DNA of 36,524 nt. Source: Candidatus Borrarchaeum yapensis (GTDB lineage: Archaea; Asgardarchaeota; Sifarchaeia; Borrarchaeales; Borrarchaeaceae). Where the stretch lies: assembly GCA_016840515.1 (NCBI GenBank), contig JAEOSF010000038.1, positions 1-36,524 on the forward strand. Reading direction: 5' to 3'. Numbering within the stretch: position 1 is the first letter of the stretch; each line of letters opens with the position of its first letter. The notes below the pieces were generated by a model. It was not told the origin of the DNA. It worked only from the letters and a program-made list of their open reading frames with translations, and searched no databases. The position numbers and the translations under genes were made by a program. This document shows, in pieces, positions 8,511 through 18,009 of the stretch.

Positions 8511-9737
8511 TTAGACATGTCCGCGTCCAAGCCGTTCATGTGCACCAGTCAGATGAAGTGCAGACTGTGCCGATAATAAACTTATATCTCCAGCCAGTGC
8601 CGCTGCCGCGACAATCTCTGCAAACCTTTTTCCCATTGCTCCTGGTGGATCACCGGGACCTTGACATCCTATTATAGCAAGTGCCTCACTTTGAGTTGGC
8701 AACCCTGTACCTCCACCAAATGTTCCGGTCTCAAGGGATGGAATAGTAACAGCTATATATAGATCCCCGTCTTCTGTTAACTCTGGAGTGACAATAGACA
8801 TACTTGAACCTGTTACATGTGCCGCATCCTGACCTGTAGCTAAGAAGATGGCTGCAATAATATTCGCCACATGTGCATTAAATCCTAAAGATAATGCCTG
8901 TGCTCCGCCTAAAAACAATTTTCGATAAGCAAGTTCTGCTATACTTTCAGGAGTGGTTTTTAATACGTCTTTTACGACTTCTTTCTTTAGAATAACTTCT
9001 GAAATTACAGTTTTACCGCGTCCTAGTATCCAATTAATTGCGCTAGGTTTCTTATCCACACATACATTTCCGGATTCACTGATTAATTTTGCATAGGGCT
9101 GTTCTTGAGTTATGAAATCGCAAGCAAATCGCGCACCTCTTGTTACGGTATTCATACCCATTGCGTCATAAGTATTGGCACGAAAACGGAGAAAAACAGT
9201 TCTTCCAACTATCCAAGGCTCGATATTTATTAAGTTGAGGAAAGGATCAGTACCATCAAACACCTTTACAATTTCTTGATGATTTTCGCGTACCCAGCTT
9301 ATAAGTTTATAGGCATGATCTACGTCAGGAACTTTCAAAGCAGGTGCACGTGTAATTCCATCTCTAATAATTTTAGATTTCGCCCCTCCACTTCGCGTAA
9401 TAGCAGTACAACCTCTGTTCGTACTCGCTACGAGTGTACCTTCAGTAGTAGCAAGAGGTATATAGACTTCTTCGTCAGTATAATCGCCAGTGACTTTTAG
9501 AGGACCTGCAATGCCAATCGGAATTTGTGCACAGCCTATTGAATTTTCGATATTTCTTTTTGCCGTTAAATTCATGTCCATAGAGTATTTTCCAATGTTT
9601 TCTAGCGATATGTCTCTCATCTTTTCTAAAACTTTTCGTCTAATTTCTGTAGCTATATTAACGTCATTTCCAACGTGTTCTTCAACCCTGTAAAACTTAA
9701 TTTCTCCTTTGATTACTTTATTAACAATTTCGTCCAT
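8511..9737 (-). CDS. hmgA: Hydroxymethylglutaryl-CoA reductase (class I, NADPH)
   Basis: HMG-CoA reductase makes mevalonate, the committed step to archaeal isoprenoid lipids. At 408 residues it has the soluble archaeal form without the eukaryotic membrane anchor. Catalytic residues are in place: Glu99 (TTEGTLVAS), Lys230 (DKKPSAINW), Asp304 (GQDAAHV) and the terminal His400 (HLTGAHERLGRG). The ENSIGCAQIPIG, DAMGMNTVTRGA and GTFGGGTGLPTQ signatures match class I. ATG at 9737 follows a GAGGG about 7 bases upstream. It is a single gene with about 280 AT-rich bases upstream. Confidence 0.98.
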   Translation of the reverse strand: MDEIVNKVIKGEIKFYRVEEHVGNDVNIATEIRRKVLEKMRDISLENIGKYSMDMNLTAKRNIENSIGCAQIPIGIAGPLKVTGDYTDEEVYIPLATTEGTLVASTNRGCTAITRSGGAKSKIIRDGITRAPALKVPDVDHAYKLISWVRENHQEIVKVFDGTDPFLNLINIEPWIVGRTVFLRFRANTYDAMGMNTVTRGARFACDFITQEQPYAKLISESGNVCVDKKPSAINWILGRGKTVISEVILKKEVVKDVLKTTPESIAELAYRKLFLGGAQALSLGFNAHVANIIAAIFLATGQDAAHVTGSSMSIVTPELTEDGDLYIAVTIPSLETGTFGGGTGLPTQSEALAIIGCQGPGDPPGAMGKRFAEIVAAAALAGDISLLSAQSALHLTGAHERLGRGHV

Positions 9738-10013
9738 ATTTTTCCCTCAAAAGCCTCTAGACTAGAATTAGTCGTCTTAAGGATATAATTTTTAGAGTTA
9801 TTCATCACCTTATAAACATATTTCGTCTGTCGTTGGCAATAAATCTCTAGCAAACGTATCTCATTTCGTTGAAAAATTAATCATATTAACATTAATGATT
9901 AATTGCGTCAAATGTGGATTTTACGTAATATATATTCTTAGCCAGTTGACAATAGTGTTAGCGTACCTTACAACAATTTTTGCACGATGTCAACACTCCA
10001 TTTTAGCGAAGCA

Positions 10014-11516
10014 TCACAAATATCTTTGTATTACCGATCTTAGGTTGTCTATAGTCGATTCTTTGGTCTTTTTTGGATAAAATACCACAATAAATATTCC
10101 AAGAATCAAAGTCAATGCGATGACTGCCGTCTTTACCGGAAAATCGAAACCGTTGGTCAACACCAAAAACTTTGTAAAATGAATGGAAGCGCGTATAATT
10201 AAATAAAGGCATACAGAGAAAACCGATAGTCCGATGCACACGTCTTTGGATTTCGCAGATGTTTGTATATTTTCAATTTCAACAACTAAATAATGTATTG
10301 CATATACTATTATCAAGTAAGCTAGATAGAGTACCGGTAATAAATATCGGACAGGTCTCAATGAATAAGGCCAAATGCTCCAAAGCCAACCATAAACTAC
10401 TAAAGTATAGAAAACTGGAGCAAGAAGAATCAAGTTAATTCTATAATTTTTTCTGAAAATAACAAAGACACCTAAGGCTAAGAAAAATAAAAGGTTACTA
10501 TATTGACCAATAAATTGTTCTCTAAGAATTTGAAAGACTCCTAGAAACTCTCTTTGAACAATATAACTTAATGAGTGTGTTTGTAGATACTCGCGAAAAG
10601 TTGGATTTGGCAAACCCTGGTGAACATAATACCATTGCTCACTATAAGAATCGACCCAAATATTTGAGTTCGCACCAAAATAGAAGAAATATTTGATATC
10701 TCCTAGGATCGCGCAGCGGGAAAATAAATATGAAATCGTGATAATTGATGCTGGCAAAACTATGAGAGAAATTAACTTTATTTTACTTCTCATCGACGTC
10801 CTGCTACGAAATATATACACTCCCCAAAGTAGAGAAATTAAAATGAGTAGTATTAAGGCAGCATGCCTGATTGTTGTAAGAAGCCCCAAACATACCCCCA
10901 AACTCATTGCTAATAAAGGCGTTCTGATGTTGAAATTTTGTGTCTCTGTATCTTCGTTAAGATATTTTAGAAGTTTAATTTGAATTAGGATGATCACAAG
11001 AATCAACATTGCGTGGAAAGTGTCTGTTAACGGCCGAACAGAGAGATAAACCAGATTAAAATCAATGATCACAAAGATTACAGCCAAATGACGTGACCAT
11101 TTATTTTTTGTCAAATCGTTCGATAAAATAGTCACTAAGAACATATTTACACATCCCACTAAAGAAAAAAATAATATCAGGCTTTGAATGGAATCTATGG
11201 AGAATGCTGATCCAAGTAAAATAACTGGTATCATAAAAAGAGAAAGTCCAAAATCATAATTGACATCTATATAAATCTGGCCCTTAAGCCATGTTTCCGC
11301 CATTCTCAAGTATAATGCGGCATCTTTGCCCATGTTGATTTCCCTGGGGACAGTATTCAGTGAAATTATGAATATGTAAAATGCGCTGAGTACAGAAAGA
11401 ACAATAAATGAAGAATTGAATATGAGATTCTCGTGGATCTTAAAAAAAAACCAGATATGGTCTATAGTCTTTTTAATTCTGCAGTAAAGTCTTTGATCAA
11501 GACTTCTGTTTTCCAA
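10014..11516 (-). CDS. Polytopic membrane protein, GT-C glycosyltransferase-like
   Basis: The 500-residue protein has about ten or more hydrophobic helices. An early extracytoplasmic loop carries GKDAALYLRMAETWLKGQ, which resembles the acidic first loop of dolichyl-phosphate-sugar-dependent GT-C enzymes (GT39/PMT, ArnT and related families). Such enzymes transfer a sugar from a lipid carrier outside the membrane. The start is TTG at 11516, preceded by AGAGGAG about 11 bases upstream; no in-frame ATG lies near. No neighbouring glycosylation genes are present, so donor and acceptor are unknown. An unrelated membrane protein cannot be excluded. Confidence 0.75.
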   Translation of the reverse strand: MENRSLDQRLYCRIKKTIDHIWFFFKIHENLIFNSSFIVLSVLSAFYIFIISLNTVPREINMGKDAALYLRMAETWLKGQIYIDVNYDFGLSLFMIPVILLGSAFSIDSIQSLILFFSLVGCVNMFLVTILSNDLTKNKWSRHLAVIFVIIDFNLVYLSVRPLTDTFHAMLILVIILIQIKLLKYLNEDTETQNFNIRTPLLAMSLGVCLGLLTTIRHAALILLILISLLWGVYIFRSRTSMRSKIKLISLIVLPASIITISYLFSRCAILGDIKYFFYFGANSNIWVDSYSEQWYYVHQGLPNPTFREYLQTHSLSYIVQREFLGVFQILREQFIGQYSNLLFFLALGVFVIFRKNYRINLILLAPVFYTLVVYGWLWSIWPYSLRPVRYLLPVLYLAYLIIVYAIHYLVVEIENIQTSAKSKDVCIGLSVFSVCLYLIIRASIHFTKFLVLTNGFDFPVKTAVIALTLILGIFIVVFYPKKTKESTIDNLRSVIQRYL

Positions 11517-11687
11517 ACTTATGCTAACTCCTCTAGATTAATGTCTAGTGTAACTTGCTATAATTCCTATACACACTTTATTAGGTTAGTCAATAAACGC
11601 TAAATAAAAATCAAGATTTATAACGGGACACAAGAAAATGTAAAAAGATTCTTCTTAAACGTGATTGATTTCAATATAATTTAGTTG

Positions 11688-12194
11688 GTGATTGAATTGG
11701 ATAAAACTAAACAAGCATATGATCTTGGTTTCAAATATGAAAAAGACTATTATGGCTGCGCCCAAAGCGCGTTATTAGCGCTTCAAGATACTTTTGATTT
11801 AAAAAATGAGGCTGTCTTTAAATCTGCCTCTGGCCTTGCTGCGGGCATTGGTTTAATGGGCTTGGTTTGTGGTGCGTTTACTGGGGGCGTAATGGCTTTG
11901 AGTTTAAAATATGGTCGTGATTTACAAGCTTACAAGGCAGGTGATCCAGAAGGTAAGCGTCTAAAGTCTTATGAAAAAGCAAGACAGTTGTATAAACGCT
12001 TTGAAGATGAATATGGAACTGTTATCTGCAAAGATATACAAAAGAAAATTTTTGGTCGTTCTTTTGATTTGAGAGATCCACAAGAATTTAAAGAATTTGA
12101 AGAGGCTGGCGCACATGTTGATAAATGCCCTAGTGTTGTTGGAAACGCTGCGCGATGGGTTGCAGAAATAATGCTTGAAGATAATGAAAAATGA
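11688..12194 (+). CDS. C_GCAxxG_C_C family redox protein
   Basis: The protein carries the signature of the putative redox-active C_GCAxxG_C_C family: a YYGCAQSALLAL stretch near residue 23, then glycine-rich SGLAAGIGLMGLVCGAFTGG, and a late Cys in the VDKCPSVVG segment. Members are thought to bind a metal or cluster and often sit next to redox enzymes. GTG at 11688 is the probable start, with TTG at 11685 directly before it. It ends 48 bases before fwdD on the same strand, so it probably belongs to the fwdD-fwdA transcription unit and may help electron delivery to or assembly of the dehydrogenase. That role is inference from position only. Confidence 0.82.
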   Translation: MIELDKTKQAYDLGFKYEKDYYGCAQSALLALQDTFDLKNEAVFKSASGLAAGIGLMGLVCGAFTGGVMALSLKYGRDLQAYKAGDPEGKRLKSYEKARQLYKRFEDEYGTVICKDIQKKIFGRSFDLRDPQEFKEFEEAGAHVDKCPSVVGNAARWVAEIMLEDNEK

Positions 12195-12242
12195 TTTCCT
12201 GAAAAAGGATTAAAGCCTATTGCCATAATTGAGGGATTGACA

Positions 12243-12641
12243 ATGAGTTTTTTCAAAATGATTACAACAGAGATTGATGTTTTGTTGACCACCGTACGAA
12301 CCATAGAGCAAGGTAGAAGTGCTGATTCCGACAAAGAAAGCAAAGAATACTTCGATGAAGCCGCAATCGTGTTGTTACACACAGAAGATATGAAAAAACT
12401 AAGTGTAGAAAATAATAAACCTGTTAAGATACGTACGAAATATGGCGAAGTTATTGTGAAAGCAAAAGAGTCAGAAGAAACTAAGGAAGGCATCGCATTA
12501 ATTCCTGTTGGTCTCTGGGCTAATATGACGATGGGAAATTCAGTTCAAAGTAATGGAATTCCTCTTTTGAAGAATATTCCTGCAACGATCGAATCAACGG
12601 ATGAATCGCCAAGTGATATCCCGCATCTCACAAGCATGTAA
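12243..12641 (+). CDS. fwdD: Formylmethanofuran dehydrogenase subunit D
   Basis: FwdD supplies the C-terminal molybdopterin-dinucleotide-binding beta-barrel that in related oxidoreductases is fused to the catalytic subunit. Visible markers are ENNKPVKIRTKYGEVIVKA, the IPVGLWANMTMG segment typical of FwdD (family form: GPWAN), and SNGIPLLKNI near the end. ATG at 12243 follows GAGGGA with about 6 bases spacing and is preferred over TTG at 12237. The gene lies between the C_GCAxxG_C_C gene and fwdA, whose start is 25 bases downstream. Confidence 0.93.
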   Translation: MSFFKMITTEIDVLLTTVRTIEQGRSADSDKESKEYFDEAAIVLLHTEDMKKLSVENNKPVKIRTKYGEVIVKAKESEETKEGIALIPVGLWANMTMGNSVQSNGIPLLKNIPATIESTDESPSDIPHLTSM

Positions 12642-12666
12642 GAGCCCCGAAGGTAGGTACACTGAC

Positions 12667-14337
12667 ATGGCGGATTCTATAATAATTAAGAACGGATATG
12701 TTTATGATCCTATAAATAATATCAATGGAGAAACTTTAGATATTTCAATTAAAGATAGGAAAATTGTAGAAAAAGCACCTGCAGACGCTGAAGTCATAGA
12801 CGCATCGAATATGATCGTCATGCCCGGTGCGATAGATATTCATACGCATATAAGTTCTCAAACTGTAAATTTTGGACGAATGTTTACAAAGCCACCTTCA
12901 CAGCCTCTTTATACAACCTCTCAGATTGGTCAGGAATATATTAAACAAGGATATACGCTATTCATTGAGGCTGCAGTTGCCGCTCACTTAGCAAGACACA
13001 CACATTTAGAATTTCAAGACATCTCTTTTATTGATAAAGCATTTTTAGTTCTTGTTGGATCAGATTCTCATGTGATGGATTTTCTAAAAAAGGATAGAAT
13101 CGAAGAATGTGCCGCTTATCTTTCTTGGCTTCTTAAATCAGTTAAAGGATATGGATTAAAGCTAGCAAATCCTGGCGGGGCCGAAATGTGGGCTTGGGGA
13201 AAAGACACAGATTCGCTCGAAAAACAAATTTTAGGCTATGATTTAAATCCACTTGATATCGTTACAGGTCTTGTAAAAGTCAATGAATTGCTAAATTTAC
13301 CACATTCTATACATATTCATCCAAACCAGGCAGGGCGTCCTGGTAATATAGATACAACAATACAAACGTTGGAATCTATTCAAGATATTGAAAAAAGCAG
13401 TCAGGTACGCCGTAATCAATTAATTCATATTGCTCATGCCCAACTTCACAGTTACGGAGGCCAGGACTGGGAAAATTTTGAATCAAAAAGCCAAACTATA
13501 GTAGAATACATTAATACACATGAGCAGGTTGAACTTGATATTGGCCAAATTACGTTTCATACATCAACTGCTATTTTTCCAGATGGCGCTTATGCTTACT
13601 ATCTTGCAAAAATGGCCAATAGTCGATGGATAAGCGATAATATCGAGTTAGAAGGGAATTTTGGAGCAGTTACCCTTAATTTCTCTCCTGAACGCTATAT
13701 TGATGCCATAAAATGGACTATAGGACTTGAAATTGCGTTGCACGTGACTAATCCTTGGCAGGTTCAGCTATCAACAGATCATCCTAATATGGGTCTAGTG
13801 ACTGATTATCCGAAGGTTATTAGTTGGCTGATAAGTAAACTCGCTAGAGATGAGATAGTCGACACGCTTCATCCTGATGTTCAGAATAATGCGATACTTC
13901 CACACCTTGAACGTGAATATTCACTTCATGAAATTGCTATAATCACTCGTGCTAGCCAAGCGAAGTCATTAGGCCTCGATATACAAAGAGGTCACTTAGG
14001 AATCGGTGCCCTTGCTGATGTAGTTGTATATAATTTTGATCCAAAATCCAATGACCCCTCTAAGGAGTACAAATTATTAGAAAAGGCGTTTTCACATGCC
14101 GAATATGTTATAAAACGCGGCAATCCAATCATAAAAAAGAGAATAATAGATCCGAATGTTTTTACAGGATCAACGCTCTGGGTGGATGCAAAGGTTAATG
14201 AAGACTTAGGAAACAAGACATTAGAAAACCTGGAGCGTAAATTAGAGCGTTATTCTTCAATAAATACACCCAATTTGTATGTAGATTCTTCCTACCTCAA
14301 AAACTCGGAAAAAATAATGATACAGAGCAACCTATAA
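12667..14337 (+). CDS. fwdA: Formylmethanofuran dehydrogenase subunit A (amidohydrolase)
   Basis: FwdA uses a binuclear metal centre to condense formate, made by FwdB, with methanofuran. From ATG at 12667 the product is 556 residues, close to the family length; 22 residues upstream in the frame overlap fwdD and are not family-like. Metal ligands of the amidohydrolase superfamily are all visible: His59 and His61 (IDIHTH), Lys165 in GLKLANPGG as the likely carboxylated lysine, His216/His218 (HIHPNQ), His254/His257 (HIAHAQ) and Asp371 (STDHPNMG). It is in tandem with fwdD. The catalytic partner FwdB lies 4 kb away beyond the minus-strand hdrA block. Confidence 0.96.
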   Translation: MADSIIIKNGYVYDPINNINGETLDISIKDRKIVEKAPADAEVIDASNMIVMPGAIDIHTHISSQTVNFGRMFTKPPSQPLYTTSQIGQEYIKQGYTLFIEAAVAAHLARHTHLEFQDISFIDKAFLVLVGSDSHVMDFLKKDRIEECAAYLSWLLKSVKGYGLKLANPGGAEMWAWGKDTDSLEKQILGYDLNPLDIVTGLVKVNELLNLPHSIHIHPNQAGRPGNIDTTIQTLESIQDIEKSSQVRRNQLIHIAHAQLHSYGGQDWENFESKSQTIVEYINTHEQVELDIGQITFHTSTAIFPDGAYAYYLAKMANSRWISDNIELEGNFGAVTLNFSPERYIDAIKWTIGLEIALHVTNPWQVQLSTDHPNMGLVTDYPKVISWLISKLARDEIVDTLHPDVQNNAILPHLEREYSLHEIAIITRASQAKSLGLDIQRGHLGIGALADVVVYNFDPKSNDPSKEYKLLEKAFSHAEYVIKRGNPIIKKRIIDPNVFTGSTLWVDAKVNEDLGNKTLENLERKLERYSSINTPNLYVDSSYLKNSEKIMIQSNL

Positions 14338-14373
14338 CTGATATTTATATCTATGATCTCAGAATTGTATTTC

Positions 14374-15303
14374 TTAGTCTTTTTCAGTTTTTAACTTCTT
14401 TTTACTCCTTAAAAACGAATTTAGTACTTTTTCAGTGTCTCCCTGTTCGGTAAAATGACGTATTTTGATGCCTTTTCTGCTTTGCAAATGCTTCTCTATC
14501 TCTTCAATTCTCTCTTTTAACAACTTTTGGTATTTTTTTGGTATTTCTGGTATTTCTTGTGGCGGTTTTTTAACTAATGGCTTTTCTTCTTTCTCGTATT
14601 CAATTATCCGTGATAAATCAATCTCTTTTGCCTTTCCTATTAACTTCTCAAAGGCCTCTTTCCAAGCATTCATCCATGGCACATCTGGTATCTCCGTATA
14701 CTTCACTTTGGTTCGTTTTACTTCAATCAGTTTTTCAGGACAGGCATTGACACATGCGCCACAGAAGGTACAATCCTCTTCCCTTACGCGTATCTTGTCT
14801 CCTGTCTTTTCTTCGATGTCTTTTGGGATGTACCAGCACGATTCGTCCACCGGACAGATATTAATACACGCTTTACATGCCGATGGATCACATTTTTCAA
14901 GATTATATACCGCTATAGTGCCCTCAAGGAATTTGGATTTGGAGTCTTTCATCACTTTGGGATAATCTAAGTCATCAATAGTTACTTCATCGAACTTACA
15001 TTCAAGAGCGTCTTCAGGACAGATTATCGCACATAAACCACAGAACACACATTTATCTTGGTCGATCATGATTAGGGGAACGGTTCCTCTCTCAAACTCT
15101 CCCGTAGCTACCTCTACTACAGGCCCCATCTCTATGGCGTCGACTGGACAAACAATCTTACATAATTCACAGCCTATGCATTTTTCAATTTTTAGCTCTA
15201 GATTTTTGGTTTTCTTCTTATCGTCAGTCCGTAGATGTTTCCATTTGTATTCCATTTCTTCTTCTGTTACATCCATATCAATTTCTGGTGAATCTGTGCC
15301 CAT
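14374..15303 (-). CDS. FwdF-like polyferredoxin, four [4Fe-4S] motifs
   Basis: The protein of about 309 residues carries four cluster motifs: CIGCELCKIVCP (about 42-53), CVFCGLCAIICP (85-96), an atypical CDPSACKACINICP (138-151) and CTFCGACVNACP (178-189). A lysine- and glutamate-rich, probably coiled tail of about 100 residues follows. It resembles FwdF but has four motifs rather than the eight of hydrogenotrophic methanogen FwdF. I chose ATG at 15303 because AGGTGAT, overlapping the hdrA stop, sits 5 bases upstream; GTG at 15312 is the alternative. It follows hdrA directly and is translationally coupled to it. Likely role: an electron wire between HdrA-MvhD and the Fwd enzyme. Confidence 0.88.
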   Translation of the reverse strand: MGTDSPEIDMDVTEEEMEYKWKHLRTDDKKKTKNLELKIEKCIGCELCKIVCPVDAIEMGPVVEVATGEFERGTVPLIMIDQDKCVFCGLCAIICPEDALECKFDEVTIDDLDYPKVMKDSKSKFLEGTIAVYNLEKCDPSACKACINICPVDESCWYIPKDIEEKTGDKIRVREEDCTFCGACVNACPEKLIEVKRTKVKYTEIPDVPWMNAWKEAFEKLIGKAKEIDLSRIIEYEKEEKPLVKKPPQEIPEIPKKYQKLLKERIEEIEKHLQSRKGIKIRHFTEQGDTEKVLNSFLRSKKKLKTEKD

Positions 15304-15308
15304 AAATA

Positions 15309-17675
15309 TCACCTAATTCTCGTTTCTGGCACTAATTCGGCGCCAACTGGATTAAATTGCTCAATTTCATCTACAAACTCTCTTATTAATTTTGAGAGTT
15401 TTTTGCCTTCACTTGCAGATACGCTAACAATTTTCACGCGTTTTGAATTTATACCTACTACTTCTAAAATTTCTTTAAGCGCATTAATTCGTCTTTCGGC
15501 TTTCATAAAGCCAGTGTTATAATGACAATCTCCAGGATAACATCCCATAATGAGAACTCCATCTGCACCTTTTTTTAGGGCTTCTAAAACGAAAACTGGG
15601 CTTACTCTTGCCGAACACATCACCTTTATGATTCGAATATTGGTTGGATAATTTGTTCTTGAGATTCCAGCGTTATCCGCGGCTGCGTAGGCGCACCAGT
15701 TGCATAGGAAACCAACTATCAGAGGAAATTCACTTTTATTTTCAAGAGCCGCATCAACCTGAGCGAGTATTTGTTGATCAGTGAAGTTTCTTATCTGAAG
15801 TGCCCCTGTTGCACAGGCAGCGGCGCATGCACCACATCCTCTGCAAGCAACTTCGTCAACTTCAATACTTTTATCTGAATTCACTTTTATTGAACCATAG
15901 TCACAGACATGTTCACAGATTTTACAAGCAAAACACAAATCCGGATCTATAACTGGCACAAATGGATCTAATTCTACTTCTCCTTGGGATAAGGTTGTTG
16001 CTTTAAGTGCTGCTGCGCTTGCTTGTGTTGTTGAACTTTCTATAGATTTTGGAGAATGGGCACATCCGACTACATAAAAACCTGGTATTTGTGAGTCAAT
16101 TGGTCGGAGTTTGGGATGTCCTTCTAAATAAAAACCATCTTCACTTCGAGGGATGCCAAGGATTGAACTCATTTTTTCAGCATCTTTTGGAGGAGTAAGT
16201 CCAACCGATAAGACAACCATATCTGCCTCCACTTGAAGATGTTTTCCAATATCAGTATCATATACGTTTAATGTAAGTACCTTATTATTTGGTAGCTCTT
16301 GAATCTCAGAAGGTTGTCCACGAACAAATATGACTCCTTTTTCTCTCATAGTCTGATAAAATTCTTCATAGCGTTTTCCGAATGCCCTGATATCTATGTA
16401 GCAGATATATATCTTTACAGAGTCTCCTAAGCGCTCTATTATTGAATTTGTTTGTTTCAATGCATACATGCAGCAAACTTGTGAGCAATATTCATTCGTA
16501 TTCTTGTCACGTGAGCCCACACATTGTACAAAGACTACAGTTTTTGGGGGTTGACCATCGGAAGGTCGAATGATATCTCCTTCTGTGGGTCCAGAAGGAC
16601 TAAGCATTCTTTCTAATTCTAAAGATGTTAAAACGTTAGTATATCTGCCATATCCCAATTCTGGGATTTTATGTGCATTAAAAGGCTCATAACCCGTGGC
16701 AACTATTACCGCACCAACTTTCACATCGAAGGTCTTTGGTTTTTGGTCAAATCGGATCGCGTTCCTCTCGCAATAAGCTTCGCAATTACGACAGCCTATG
16801 CAACTGTCAGGATCGATTTTGTAGATAAATGGGACTGCTTGAGGAAATGGAATATATATAGCCTTCCGCAAACCTAACTTTAGATCAAATTCATTGGGGA
16901 CTTCGACAGGACAATTTGGGACACAATCTCCACAGCCAGTACATTCGTCAGGATCCACATAAATGGGATTTCTTTTAATTTTCACGCTAAAATTCCCTAT
17001 ACCTCCCCTTACCTCCAATACCTCAGAGTTGGTATACAACTCAATATTTGGATGCTGGTAAACTTCAACCATTAGTGGGGCAAGAATACAGATCGAGCAA
17101 TCATTAGTTGGAAAGACTTTATCGAACATTGCCATATGACCACCGATGGTCGGCTCTTTCTCGACTAAATGCACTTTATGTCCGAGATCTGCCAAATCCA
17201 ACGCTGATCGTATACCCGCGACGCCTCCTCCAATAATCAAAAACTCATTTTCAACGGGGATCTTGATGGCGCTGAAGGGTTGCAATAAGGTTGCTTTTGC
17301 GATGCCCATCGCAACTAGATCAATAACTTTCTCCGTAGCACGGTCGGGGTCATGACTGTGAACCCATGAACCTTGTTCTCTAATATTTACTATTTCCAAT
17401 AGATATGGATTTAGTCCAGCTTCTTCTAGCGTCTTTCTGAAGAGAGATTCATGTAGATTTGGTGTACATGCCGCTATTACAACTCTGTCGAGTTGATTCT
17501 CAATAATTTCCTCTTGTATTAACTTCAGTCCAGGATCTGCACACAGAAATGTATCCGCTTTAATAAAGATGCCCATATTCGTGAAATAATCTACAACTTC
17601 CTTGATATTAATGACCTCAGCTATATTCTTACCGCAATGACAAATGAACACTCCAACCTTTGGATCCACTTTCAT
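15309..17675 (-). CDS. hdrA: HdrA-MvhD fusion (heterodisulfide-reductase-type flavoprotein)
   Basis: HdrA is the electron-bifurcating FAD subunit of Hdr complexes. In this 788-residue protein the N-terminal domain (FICHCG at 10-15, AACTPNLHE near 68-76) is followed by the FAD motif IIGGGVAGIRSALDLADLG (147-165) and the cluster-binding NDCSICILAP (191-200). Inserted ferredoxin motifs lie at about 245-256 and 292-302. C-terminal ferredoxin motifs lie at 581-591 and 611-621. From about 650 an MvhD domain is fused, with Cys658, Cys661, Cys687, Cys712 and Cys717 for its [2Fe-2S] cluster. Fused MvhD lets HdrA dock to a hydrogenase or other partner. No hdrB, hdrC or mvhAG is in the window. SD-like GAGAGGTTAAG precedes the ATG. 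Confidence 0.96.
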   Translation of the reverse strand: MKVDPKVGVFICHCGKNIAEVINIKEVVDYFTNMGIFIKADTFLCADPGLKLIQEEIIENQLDRVVIAACTPNLHESLFRKTLEEAGLNPYLLEIVNIREQGSWVHSHDPDRATEKVIDLVAMGIAKATLLQPFSAIKIPVENEFLIIGGGVAGIRSALDLADLGHKVHLVEKEPTIGGHMAMFDKVFPTNDCSICILAPLMVEVYQHPNIELYTNSEVLEVRGGIGNFSVKIKRNPIYVDPDECTGCGDCVPNCPVEVPNEFDLKLGLRKAIYIPFPQAVPFIYKIDPDSCIGCRNCEAYCERNAIRFDQKPKTFDVKVGAVIVATGYEPFNAHKIPELGYGRYTNVLTSLELERMLSPSGPTEGDIIRPSDGQPPKTVVFVQCVGSRDKNTNEYCSQVCCMYALKQTNSIIERLGDSVKIYICYIDIRAFGKRYEEFYQTMREKGVIFVRGQPSEIQELPNNKVLTLNVYDTDIGKHLQVEADMVVLSVGLTPPKDAEKMSSILGIPRSEDGFYLEGHPKLRPIDSQIPGFYVVGCAHSPKSIESSTTQASAAALKATTLSQGEVELDPFVPVIDPDLCFACKICEHVCDYGSIKVNSDKSIEVDEVACRGCGACAAACATGALQIRNFTDQQILAQVDAALENKSEFPLIVGFLCNWCAYAAADNAGISRTNYPTNIRIIKVMCSARVSPVFVLEALKKGADGVLIMGCYPGDCHYNTGFMKAERRINALKEILEVVGINSKRVKIVSVSASEGKKLSKLIREFVDEIEQFNPVGAELVPETRIR

Positions 17676-18009
17676 ACTTAACCTCTCTTATAATGCCTTT
17701 TAGTCTTGATGACGCTTTGTTAGCCCTTTTAAGTGAGCAGTGGATAATGTTTAATCATTATAATAATTATTCTCGATTTCTCGAAGTTCTCTATTAATAG
17801 TTTCCTTCAATCTTTAAATGACATTCGATTTTGGCACCTGAATGTTCGTTATAAATATTGCAAAATACTATGAGGATTATTTTCACTAATCTTTAAAATG
17901 ACAGATGCATCTAAATTATAAAATTCTTACAGTGTTGCTTGAAAGGTAACTTTATTCAATACCCTTGCGGTGCATAAAGTGTCTACATAAATCCATTGAG
18001 GTAACAAGA
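17676..18009. promoter_or_regulatory. Divergent promoter region between hdrA and fwdG-like, with a direct repeat
   Basis: This 334-base AT-rich gap separates the divergent hdrA and fwdG-like genes. It holds TATA-like TTATAAATATT near 17851 and an imperfect direct repeat AATCTTTAAATGACA (17809-17823) and AATCTTTAAAATGACA (17888-17903), with 79 bases between starts. A GAGGT at about 17997-18001 is the ribosome binding site that fixes the fwdG-like start at 18010. The repeat is a candidate operator for the redox island. Confidence 0.5.

Noticed and set aside
9895..10239. Open frames in and near the gap between hmgA and the membrane protein
   Set aside because: They overlap the 3' end of the membrane protein in other frames and show no protein pattern.
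12601..12666. Longer start for fwdA inside fwdD
   Set aside because: The extra residues overlap fwdD and do not resemble the family; the amidohydrolase sequence begins at 12667.
14465..14965. 166-codon open frame opposite the FwdF-like gene
   Set aside because: It is the shadow of the well-supported ferredoxin gene; the translation has no domain pattern.
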